Assembly: GCF_013391805.1 (NCBI RefSeq)
Contig: NZ_CP058364.1
Span: 3,539,501-3,603,500, forward strand
From: Galbibacter sp. BG1
GTDB lineage: Bacteria; Bacteroidota; Bacteroidia; Flavobacteriales; Flavobacteriaceae
Direction: 5' to 3'
Length of the DNA stretch: 64,000 bases
A model generated the notes under the pieces. It was not told the origin of the DNA. It made no database searches and was given only the letters and a program-made list of their open reading frames with translations. Positions 15,047 through 23,138 of the stretch are shown here, one piece after another. The position numbers and the translations under genes are program-made. The first letter of the stretch is position 1, and each line of letters opens with the position of its first letter.

Positions 15047-15964
15047 CTAGCCAGCTAAATTCACCCGTTTTGAGTCCTTTTGAAGTTTTACCCGTTCTGC
15101 AGCGTATTCTTTTCCCTGTTCCCACCACTCTGCCATTAAGTCCTTATTGAAATACAATGAATTTTCGGTGAGCCGGGTTGGGGTAAAATAAGTGTTGAGC
15201 TTCACGTTTTTATTGATAGCCGCCAACTTACCCTCTACCACATCATGGGATTCGAGTTGATCTAAAACAAAACTGTATAGATTGACCATTAACGAAAAAG
15301 GATTCTTCCCCAAAACTTTATTGTGTTCCATATTCTCGGTTTCCAGAATAATGGCATCTACCTCGGTTGCCCCCATTTTAATAGCTTCCCGAATAGGGAT
15401 TACACAACCAAGGCCTCCATCGGCATATTCGAAACCATTTTTTTTGGCTAAGGACATAAAGGGCACATAATTACAAGACATCCAGATCCAATCACAGAAA
15501 TCTTCATAGCCATAGTCCCGTATCGATTTATATTCTACCCTGTTCATGGAAAGGTTGGAAACCGTTACCACGACATTTTTGCCCTTTTCTTTCAATAAAT
15601 TATAATCACTTTCAGAAAAGTGTTTGCGGATGTGTTTTCGCAAATTTTTACTTTCCCCAAAGGTGCGTTTACGCTTTAAAAGCTGCCAAATTACATTCAG
15701 GTAATTAATGGCAACATATTCCTCATCCCCTTTCTTTTTGGTTACAAACGGATTGTTACTAAAAATTTTTCGCTGTGTGACCGTGGTATAAACTTCGTAG
15801 ATTTTTTCAATCTCATTATTGGCCAAATGTGGTATTAAAAGACTTCCAGTAGAAGTCCCCAAGTACATATCGTAATCCCTGTTTTCTGTTTCCATTAAGT
15901 ATTGGGCAACACCGCCGGCGAATGCTCCTTTACTTCCTCCCCCACTAATTACTAATGCTCGCAT
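15047..15964 (-). CDS. Patatin-like phospholipase (copy B)
   Basis: This 305-residue protein has the patatin lipase layout: oxyanion loop GGGSKGAFAGG (residues 8-18), nucleophile elbow G-T-S-T-G (about 36-40, Ser38) and catalytic Asp in A-D-G-G-L-G (about 180-185). Patatins are lipid acyl hydrolases with a Ser-Asp dyad. No signal peptide, so it acts in the cytosol or is exported by another route. It is a close paralogue of the gene 67 bp upstream (identical first ~25 residues), and the C-terminus is also represented by the remnant at 11887-12015. It is the third gene of the M1 peptidase transcript. Confidence 0.88.
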   Translation of the reverse strand: MRALVISGGGSKGAFAGGVAQYLMETENRDYDMYLGTSTGSLLIPHLANNEIEKIYEVYTTVTQRKIFSNNPFVTKKKGDEEYVAINYLNVIWQLLKRKRTFGESKNLRKHIRKHFSESDYNLLKEKGKNVVVTVSNLSMNRVEYKSIRDYGYEDFCDWIWMSCNYVPFMSLAKKNGFEYADGGLGCVIPIREAIKMGATEVDAIILETENMEHNKVLGKNPFSLMVNLYSFVLDQLESHDVVEGKLAAINKNVKLNTYFTPTRLTENSLYFNKDLMAEWWEQGKEYAAERVKLQKDSKRVNLAG

Positions 15965-16031
15965 AAAATGTATTTAGAATGAATGTATGGTAAGTTATAA
16001 CCACGTAAATTCCTAATTTATTGTATTTATT

Positions 16032-16928
16032 TTAAACTTGACTGGTTTCTTTACTTTTAAATTTTGCAAAATCGAATCCGCTTTGCCACCAGCGTGTCAT
16101 TTTTTCTTTGTTGAAAATTAACGAATTCGTCGTTAAAATGGTTGGCGTATAGTAAAAATTTATAATTGCATTGTTATTGGAAGCCACAAATTTTCCAATT
16201 CTAATGTTTTGGTGCTCAATTCTGTCCAACATAAAGGCAAACATACTTGTAAGCAACGAAAACGGATTTCTAGAAGGGAGCCGATTGAGCTGCGTTACTT
16301 CCGTTTGAAGAATAATAGCATCAATTTCTGTAGCCCCTCTTTTTATGGCTTCTTCAATGGGCACCATAGAGCCCAATCCACCATCGGCATATTCACAACC
16401 GTTTTTTAAGGCCAAACTCATAAATGGGGTGTAATTGCTGGAAATCCATATCCATTCGCAAAATTCATCATACTCAAAATCTTTAATGGATTTATATTCC
16501 ACTTGATTAAGCGATAAATTGGAAACCGTTATTACAACGTCTTTTCTACTGTGCTTTAATTCTTTAAACTCTTCCTCTGTTAAGGTTTGGCGTATGAGCT
16601 CTTTTAGGTTTTGACTTTCGCCAAATGTTTTACTACCCCTTAAAAAATTTCGTATAACGTTTATATGGTTGATCGATATTTGCTGAACGCCATATTTTTC
16701 TTTGATTTTAAACGGACAAATATTGAAGATGCTTTCATTATTTACAGAGGTGTACACTTCCTTTATCTTCTCCACTTTATGCAGAGCCAGGTGATTTACC
16801 AAGAGACTACCCGTGGAAGTTCCTAAAAACAAATCATAATCCTTTTGGAGCTCTTCCATTAAATATTGGGCTACGCCGCCGGCAAATGCGCCCTTGCTAC
16901 CTCCTCCAGAAATTACCAATGCTCTCAT
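16032..16928 (-). CDS. Patatin-like phospholipase (copy A)
   Basis: This 298-residue paralogue of the next gene keeps every expected catalytic element: GGGSKGAFAGG near the start, G-T-S-T-G at about 37-41 and A-D-G-G-L-G at about 182-187. The two copies are alike throughout but differ in their basic C-terminal tails, so this is an older duplication rather than a fresh copy. It begins 14 bp after the stop of the M1 aminopeptidase gene and is surely cotranscribed with it. The lipid substrate is unknown. Confidence 0.88.
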   Translation of the reverse strand: MRALVISGGGSKGAFAGGVAQYLMEELQKDYDLFLGTSTGSLLVNHLALHKVEKIKEVYTSVNNESIFNICPFKIKEKYGVQQISINHINVIRNFLRGSKTFGESQNLKELIRQTLTEEEFKELKHSRKDVVITVSNLSLNQVEYKSIKDFEYDEFCEWIWISSNYTPFMSLALKNGCEYADGGLGSMVPIEEAIKRGATEIDAIILQTEVTQLNRLPSRNPFSLLTSMFAFMLDRIEHQNIRIGKFVASNNNAIINFYYTPTILTTNSLIFNKEKMTRWWQSGFDFAKFKSKETSQV

Positions 16929-16942
16929 AATAAATGTAAAAA

Positions 16943-19018
16943 TTACTCGGTCAACTTTTCGTTTAAAAATGCTTGCTCGTCTACACTCAATCCGTTTAAA
17001 ATTCCTTTTAGCATCATTTTGTAATCATCAGATTTTAATAATTCATCCAACAGTTGCCGAGAAAACTTAGAGAACTGCCAGACCGGATGCTTGCATGCCT
17101 GTAGTAAATTTTTTAAAGCAACTTCATTTAAAGCTTGTATTTGATAAAGATATTGAAAAGCTTGTTGCCGAACTTCAAAATGTTGTTTTGCATCGGTGTA
17201 TACCACCAAAGTATTGTAGTAGTCCATTTTTTTATTGGGGGCATATCCTTCGGTGATCAAGGCCAGGGTTAGCCATAGGGTTTCCACATTTTTGTCCTGA
17301 AAACCTTCTATTCCTTTTGTGGCTTCTAAATAGTTGTTTCTTTCTGAAGGAAAACTAGTCCACAATTTCATTAAGGCGTTTTCAATGGTGATATAACTTT
17401 TATCTTTTAATAATGCCTCAAAAGAAGGCTTTATCGACTGCGGAACGGATGCTGCATAAATAGCAGCGGCCTGCCTAGTATTGAGAACTTTAGAATTTAG
17501 GGCTTTTAAAAAAATAGCCATTTCTTCTTCTGATGAAGTGGATAACCGATCAAGAATAAAACTTGCCAAAGGTGTATTAGCCTGCGTATCGAATATTGTT
17601 GGGTTGTTATTGGCATAGGCCAATAGGCTTTCTTTGTCCATTTTTTCCAGTTCCAGTAAACTTTTGGAAAGATTGTTTTCCTGCAGTAGTTTTTCGGCCT
17701 CGGCAATGGGAAACGCTTCATTTACAAACCACGTTTGAACGAAATCTTCCAGTTTGGTTTGGCTCTTCGCAGACGCGATGTTTATAAAATCGTGTGTATT
17801 GGCATTTTTATAGGCATAATCTTTTAAGTATTTTTTTACTGACTTATCAAAAGCGCGATCCCCAATTAATTCGTGCAACGCAAATAAAGCCCAAGCGCCA
17901 CGCTGATAAAAAGTAAGACTGCTAGCATTAGGATTTAATAAACTCTCCCCGCCTTCTTCCGTAACCTTTTCCAATTGTTTGGCAGTTTTATAGAGTTGTT
18001 CGTAAAAATAAGAATCACCAAAAATATCCCGCTCTGCCAACAGCGCAAAATAAGTGGCAAACCCCTCCTGCAGCCAGTGGTGTGTGCTGTTCTCTTCCGT
18101 TACCAAATCGCCAAACCATTGGTGCGCCAACTCATGGGCATTTACATTGATGTAGTTTTTGTCTACAAACCCAATGGAATCCACCAAAAACGAATCAGAA
18201 AAAATTGTCAACGATGTATTTTCCATCCCAGCATATAAAAAATCTTTCACCGGCACCTGTTTGTAATTCTGCCACGGATAAGGAACTCCTATTTCTTCTT
18301 CCAAAAAATCAAAAATACGCTTGGTATGGCGGTAAGTAGGTTCTGCCAAATGCACATCGGTTGGATAGTAGTAAAGCTCTAAAGGGATGCCGCTCTTCGA
18401 TTTCTCATCTTTTTTGGAATATTTTCCAATAGCCATGGCTACCAAATAACTGCTCATAGGTGCTTGCATGTCAAATTTCCAAGTGGTAAAATTTTCTTGG
18501 TAGGTTTTATCGGCAAGTTTTCCATTGGCCATAACTTTGTACAAAGAGGGTGCAGTAACAGTTATGTCAAATTCTACTTTTTCGTTCATATCATCGAAGC
18601 TAGGAAGCCAATGGGAAGTGTATTTTCCTTGACCTTGGGTCCATGCCTGTAAATCCCCGTCGGGCAATTGAGTGAAATAAAACGCCTTTGTAGGCTTTAC
18701 GGAATAGACTATTTTTAAGCTGTTTGATTTATTCGACTTAAACTTTTTATATATTTTTAGGGCAGCATCGTCATACTGAAAATCTATTTCCTTTTCATTG
18801 AGAAAAACCGTTTGAATATTCATTTTTTGGGCGTCTATGAGTACTGAATCGGTTTCTTTTAAAACTTCAAAAGTGTAGGTTACACTACCGCTAATTTCCT
18901 TTGCTTGCAGGTCAACATTGACGTCTACTTCACCTTTTTTAAAATCTATATAGGCCGTTTGTTGGGCGGACAGAAAAGCAGAGATGCCTAAAAAAATAAG
19001 ACTCGTAACTAATTTCAT
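16943..19018 (-). CDS. Secreted M1-family metallo-aminopeptidase
   Basis: This 691-residue zinc aminopeptidase has a signal peptide (about 1-18). It carries the substrate N-terminus-binding motif as G-M-E-N (near 260; usual form GAMEN), zinc ligands in H-E-L-A-H (about 292-296) and the third ligand Glu in W-L-Q-E-G-F (about 316). A C-terminal helical region follows. It trims N-terminal residues from peptides in the periplasm. It heads an operon with two patatin genes. The upstream spacer contains the first cluster of hairpin repeats. Confidence 0.92.
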   Translation of the reverse strand: MKLVTSLIFLGISAFLSAQQTAYIDFKKGEVDVNVDLQAKEISGSVTYTFEVLKETDSVLIDAQKMNIQTVFLNEKEIDFQYDDAALKIYKKFKSNKSNSLKIVYSVKPTKAFYFTQLPDGDLQAWTQGQGKYTSHWLPSFDDMNEKVEFDITVTAPSLYKVMANGKLADKTYQENFTTWKFDMQAPMSSYLVAMAIGKYSKKDEKSKSGIPLELYYYPTDVHLAEPTYRHTKRIFDFLEEEIGVPYPWQNYKQVPVKDFLYAGMENTSLTIFSDSFLVDSIGFVDKNYINVNAHELAHQWFGDLVTEENSTHHWLQEGFATYFALLAERDIFGDSYFYEQLYKTAKQLEKVTEEGGESLLNPNASSLTFYQRGAWALFALHELIGDRAFDKSVKKYLKDYAYKNANTHDFINIASAKSQTKLEDFVQTWFVNEAFPIAEAEKLLQENNLSKSLLELEKMDKESLLAYANNNPTIFDTQANTPLASFILDRLSTSSEEEMAIFLKALNSKVLNTRQAAAIYAASVPQSIKPSFEALLKDKSYITIENALMKLWTSFPSERNNYLEATKGIEGFQDKNVETLWLTLALITEGYAPNKKMDYYNTLVVYTDAKQHFEVRQQAFQYLYQIQALNEVALKNLLQACKHPVWQFSKFSRQLLDELLKSDDYKMMLKGILNGLSVDEQAFLNEKLTE

Positions 19019-19125
19019 GGGGTGTTTAATTTGACTACCAAAGTACTATTTTCTTTAAAAATGAACGATGGAATTTTAAAGGATGTTGTTAAAGGTAGCG
19101 TTTCAGGGAATCAAAGTGGTAAAAA

Positions 19126-19545
19126 GTCAACACGAGCGGAACGCAATGAAGCGTGATCCCGCCTGACGGACGGGCAAGGGTCTCCTGAAAATGTAGAACT
19201 ACATCGGGAGATGGCCACGGCTATCGCCTCGCCATGACGTCACCACGAGCGGACCGCAGAGGAGCGTGGCAATCCCCAAAAACATAGAACTAATTTAAAC
19301 AGCTGGCATCCTGCCTAGCGGACAGGTTAAGATCTCCAAAAAATGTAGTACTACTATCGGGAGATGGCCACGGCTATCGCCTCGCCATGACGTCACCACG
19401 AGCGACTGTAAGGAGCGTGGTGGTCTCTTGAAAATGTAGAACTGGTTTAAGGAGGTGGCCACATGCCCATTTCGGCAGGCAAGCGGTCGTTCCTCCCTCG
19501 CCATGATTTACAAAAAATCTTCCTCGCCATGACGGTTGGAGCCAC
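19126..19545. repeat. Cluster 1 of hairpin-forming interspersed repeats
   Basis: This spacer carries at least five units of a G/C-rich repeat built as GTCA-stem-loop-stem-TCTCC, on both strands. The segment around GAGATGGCCACGGCTATCGC and the GTCACCACGAGCG that follows occur twice, 153 bp apart (from 19208 and 19361). Stems include ATGGC/GCCAT (19211-19215 with 19231-19235; 19364-19368 with 19384-19388) and CACCACG/CGTGGTG (19394-19400 with 19416-19422). Open frames crossing it are translations of the repeats, not genes. It fills most of the 563-bp gap before recG. Confidence 0.85.
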
Positions 19546-19581
19546 TTTGTAACTTTCAAACTATCTGTTATCTTCGTAACC

Positions 19582-21684
19582 ATGAATGCGAGTATCCTAC
19601 AAACACCTATAGATTACCTCAAGGGAGTTGGCCCCAACCGTGCCGATTTACTTCGGAAGGAACTCGGCATTCACACGTATCAAGATTTGGTAAACCTTTT
19701 TCCCAATCGGTATATCGATAAAACCCGCTATTATAAAATTAACGAACTGCAACGCAACAGTGCCGAAGTTCAGATTATTGGAAAAATAACCCATTTAAAA
19801 ACCGTTGAGCAAAAGCGTGGAAAGAGATTGGTGGCTACTTTTGTAGATGAAACAGGACAAATGGAATTGGTATGGTTTAGGGGCCATAAATGGATACGGG
19901 AAAACCTAAAACTTAACAAGCCTTATGTGGTTTTTGGGAAAACAAATTGGTACAACGGTTTTTCCATGCCACACCCCGATATGGAATTACTGGAAGTGCA
20001 TGAAAAAAGCATTAGAACCGCCATGCAACCCATTTACCCATCTACCGAAAAGCTAACCAATAAAGGGATTACCAATAAGGTAATCAATAAAATCATGCAG
20101 CAGCTTTTTATGGAAACCAAGGCTCGATTTTTCGACACCCTATCCGCCGAACTGCTGGATGAGCTTAAACTTATTTCCAAAAGCAAGGCTCTTTTTAATA
20201 TTCATTTTCCGCAGAACCAGGAACTACTTGCTAAAGCCCAGTACAGGCTTAAATTTGAAGAGCTTTTTTATATTCAGTTACAACTTATTTCCAAAAACCT
20301 TACACGTAAGAACAAAATCAAAGGGTTTAACTTCGATCAAGTAGGTACCCTATTCAATACTTTTTATGCGGAACATTTGCCTTTTGAACTTACCAACGCC
20401 CAAAAAAGGGTTATTAAGGAAATAAGGAACGATTTGGGAAGTAATGCCCAAATGAACCGATTGTTACAAGGAGACGTTGGCTCCGGAAAAACCATCGTGG
20501 CATTAATGACAATTCTGATGGCGATCGACAACGGTTTTCAGGCCTGTTTGGTTGCTCCAACAGAGATTTTAGCGCAGCAGCACTACAACGGAATTTTGGA
20601 ATTGGTGGCGCCCTTGAATATTGAAGTGAAGCTATTAACAGGATCTTCAAAAACTTCAGAAAGAAGGGAAATCCATGAACAACTGGAAAATGGAACCCTT
20701 CATATTCTAATTGGCACCCACGCTATTCTGGAAGATAAGGTTCAGTTTAAAAATTTAGGATTGGCCATTATCGATGAACAACATCGTTTCGGGGTAGCAC
20801 AGCGTGCCAAATTGTGGCGTAAAAATGAGATTCCGCCACATATTTTGGTGATGACGGCGACCCCTATTCCAAGGACTTTGGCTATGAGCCTGTATGGAGA
20901 TTTGGATATTTCTGTAATAGATGAATTACCGCCCGGACGAAAACCTATAAAAACCGTACATCGATATGATAGCAACCGGCTAAAGGTTTTTCGTTTTATA
21001 AAGGATGAAATAGCAAAAGGCCGGCAAATCTATGTGGTTTATCCGCTTATCCAGGAATCTGAAAAACTGGATTATAAGGATTTGATGGACGGTTATGAGA
21101 GTATTGTACGCGAATTCCCGCAACCTAATTATCAAATTTCCATTGTACATGGACAGATGAAACCTGCGGACAAAGATTATGAAATGGAGCGTTTTGTAAA
21201 GGGGGAAACACAGATTATGGTTGCCACTACGGTGATTGAGGTGGGCGTTAATGTGCCTAATGCCTCGGTTATGATTATTGAGAGTGCCGAGCGTTTCGGA
21301 CTCTCGCAATTGCACCAGTTGCGCGGTCGTGTTGGTCGTGGTGCCGAACAGAGTTTTTGTATTTTAATGACAGGCCATAAACTCTCCAACGATTCTAAAA
21401 CCCGACTCGAAACTATGGTTCGCACCAACGACGGTTTTGAAATTGCCGAAGTCGATCTAAGGCTACGGGGGCCCGGAGATCTTATGGGAACCCAACAAAG
21501 CGGTGTACTCAATCTTAAGATCGCAGATATTGTAAAAGACAACGATATTTTAAAATCAGCGCGCTATTACGCTATTCGCGTATTGAAAGAAGACCCTAAA
21601 TTGATGTTGGAAAAAAACAAAATTATCCGTTTTACCTACCAGCAACTTGCCAAACACAAAAATATCTGGAATTATATTAGTTGA
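19582..21684 (+). CDS. recG: ATP-dependent DNA helicase RecG
   Basis: This 700-residue helicase remodels stalled replication forks and Holliday junctions. The N-terminal wedge domain spans about 1-165. The SF2 helicase core has Walker A GDVGSGKT (about 296-303), DEQH box in I-I-D-E-Q-H-R-F-G (about 394-402) and motif TATPIPRTLA. The C-terminal part carries the conserved QxxGRxGR (QLRGRVGRG) and RGPGDLMGTQQSG motifs. Length and order are normal. The gene stands alone, bracketed on both sides by clusters of hairpin repeats. Confidence 0.96.
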   Translation: MNASILQTPIDYLKGVGPNRADLLRKELGIHTYQDLVNLFPNRYIDKTRYYKINELQRNSAEVQIIGKITHLKTVEQKRGKRLVATFVDETGQMELVWFRGHKWIRENLKLNKPYVVFGKTNWYNGFSMPHPDMELLEVHEKSIRTAMQPIYPSTEKLTNKGITNKVINKIMQQLFMETKARFFDTLSAELLDELKLISKSKALFNIHFPQNQELLAKAQYRLKFEELFYIQLQLISKNLTRKNKIKGFNFDQVGTLFNTFYAEHLPFELTNAQKRVIKEIRNDLGSNAQMNRLLQGDVGSGKTIVALMTILMAIDNGFQACLVAPTEILAQQHYNGILELVAPLNIEVKLLTGSSKTSERREIHEQLENGTLHILIGTHAILEDKVQFKNLGLAIIDEQHRFGVAQRAKLWRKNEIPPHILVMTATPIPRTLAMSLYGDLDISVIDELPPGRKPIKTVHRYDSNRLKVFRFIKDEIAKGRQIYVVYPLIQESEKLDYKDLMDGYESIVREFPQPNYQISIVHGQMKPADKDYEMERFVKGETQIMVATTVIEVGVNVPNASVMIIESAERFGLSQLHQLRGRVGRGAEQSFCILMTGHKLSNDSKTRLETMVRTNDGFEIAEVDLRLRGPGDLMGTQQSGVLNLKIADIVKDNDILKSARYYAIRVLKEDPKLMLEKNKIIRFTYQQLAKHKNIWNYIS

Positions 21685-21713
21685 TTGTTATTGCAAGGCA
21701 CAATTTTAGGTCC

Positions 21714-23049
21714 TCATAACGAAGGAGGTACGAGTGTGGCCATCTCCTTAAAATTGTTCTATATTTTTTGGGAGACCACCACACTATTTTTAAAAAACTT
21801 CGAAGTGACGTCTTAACGAGGAGCCTTTTTAGGCGACGTGGTTATCTCCTGAAAAGAAAACCTATTCCGATTCGGAATACCACACAATTCGGGAGATTGC
21901 CACGCTCCACTTCGTTCCGCTCGCAATGACGGTTGGATCTGGAAGTATTAAACACCTCATGGGTAACATCATGGCGAAGGAGGTACGAGTGTGGCCATCT
22001 CCTTAAAATTATTCTTAACTTCAGTAGACCACCACAGTAATTTTAGAAAACTTCGCAGTGACGTCTTAACGAGGAGCCTTTTTAGGCGACGTGGTTATCT
22101 CCTGAAAAGAAAACCTATTACAATTCGGATTACAGCACGATTCAGAAGATTGCTACGCCCCTCTCCGTTCCGCTCGCAATGAAGGTTGGATCTGGAAGTA
22201 TTAAACACCTCATGGGTAACATCATGGCGAAGGAGGTATGAGAGTGGCCATATCCTTAAATTTGTCCTACATTTTTCAGGAGACCACCACGCTCCTTTAA
22301 GTCGCTCGTGGTGACAAATAATTTCAAAAATTTCTTAAATTTAGATAGAAGTAATGTTATCGCCATGATCGAAAAAAGCTACGTCTATTTTATGTCAAAC
22401 ACCTATAACAATGTTTTATACATCGGTGTAACAAGTTATTTAAAGAAGAGAGTTTATCAGCATAAAACAAAAAAGTTTAAAGGATTTACCACTAGGTATA
22501 ATTGTGAGAAATTGGTGTATTTTGAAGAGTTTTTAGATATGAATGAAGCTATAGCTAGGGAAAAACAGCTAAAAAAAGGAAATAGAAAACGAAAAAATAA
22601 TTTGATAGAAAAAGAAAATCCGAAATGGGAAGATCTGTCCGATGGTTGGATTTTTGATGTTCTGTAGTTTCTTATAGTCAGTAATGACGAAGCTGTAGTC
22701 GTCAGTCTGCTAAATCAGGTAGATGGTCATTTTTATATATTAGTTTTATATCTTGGGAGATTGCCACGCTCCTCTCCGTTCCGCTCGCAATGACGGTTGG
22801 ATCTGGAAGTATTAAACATCTTATGAGTAACGTCATAACGAAGGAGGTACGAGTGTGGCCATCTCCTTAAAATTGTTCTATATTTTTTGGGAGACCACCA
22901 CACTATTTTTAAAAAACTTCGAAGTGACGTCTTAACGAGGAGCCTTTTTAGGCGACGTGGTTATCTCCTGAAAAGAAAACCTATTCCGATTCGGAATACC
23001 ACACAATTCGGGAGATTGCCACGCTCCACTTCGTTTCGCTCACAATGAC
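21714..23049. repeat. Cluster 2: array of about four ~254-bp repeat units
   Basis: The word CGAAGGAGGTA or a close variant marks unit starts at 21720, 21975, 22228 and 22839, giving periods of 255 and 253 bp and then 611 bp. The extra length in unit 3 is the GIY-YIG gene. Units 1 (21718-21930) and 4 (22837-23049) agree at all but about two positions by eye; unit 2 is more diverged. Each unit holds several hairpins (ATTGC/GCAAT at 21896 and 21923, TTCCG/CGGAA at 21865 and 21873) and the linker GGTTGGATCTGGAAGTATTA. The repeat type is the same as in cluster 1. Confidence 0.88.
22365..22667 (+). CDS. GIY-YIG nuclease inside a repeat unit
   Basis: This protein has 100 residues from ATG 22365 (MIEKSYVYFM); an in-frame GTG at 22308 lies in a repeat hairpin and is not preferred. 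It shows the GIY-YIG fold: V-Y-F and Y-I-G strands (about 6-22), conserved Arg and His in YLKKRVYQHK (about 26-35) and the metal-binding Glu in A-I-A-R-E-K-Q-L-K (about 66). Such single-domain proteins are widespread in Bacteroidota, but their function is unknown. It is flanked by the split halves of repeat unit 3 and by near-identical units 1 and 4, suggesting it moves with or maintains the repeats. That link is inference. Confidence 0.85.
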   Translation: MIEKSYVYFMSNTYNNVLYIGVTSYLKKRVYQHKTKKFKGFTTRYNCEKLVYFEEFLDMNEAIAREKQLKKGNRKRKNNLIEKENPKWEDLSDGWIFDVL

Positions 23050-23104
23050 ATATTTTCCACTAAAAGAAAACCCAAAGAGAAGTTCCAATTATAAAGCGGA
23101 TTAT

Positions 23105-23112
23105 TATCTTTG
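23105..23112 (+). promoter_or_regulatory. -7 box of pheT
   Basis: TATCTTTG matches TAnnTTTG and lies 26 bp before the GTG start of pheT, giving a leader of about 20 bases. It starts just past the last repeat unit, so the repeats do not separate promoter from gene. Confidence 0.6.
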
Positions 23113-23138
23113 CACCTCTAAATAAATATAAGTAGCAC

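Noticed and set aside
19295-19583. Two overlapping minus-strand open frames in the spacer before recG
   Set aside because: They lie wholly within the hairpin repeats, have no recognisable protein features, and the same repeats occur elsewhere in other frames.
21991-22182. Open frame within repeat unit 2
   Set aside because: It is a translation of the repeat; the near-identical units 1 and 4 do not preserve a comparable frame.
21714-23049. CRISPR array
   Set aside because: Units are about 254 bp, adjacent without unique spacers of constant size, and no cas genes are present.
21714-23049. Classical insertion sequence
   Set aside because: No transposase or terminal inverted repeats with target duplication are visible; the only gene is a GIY-YIG nuclease.
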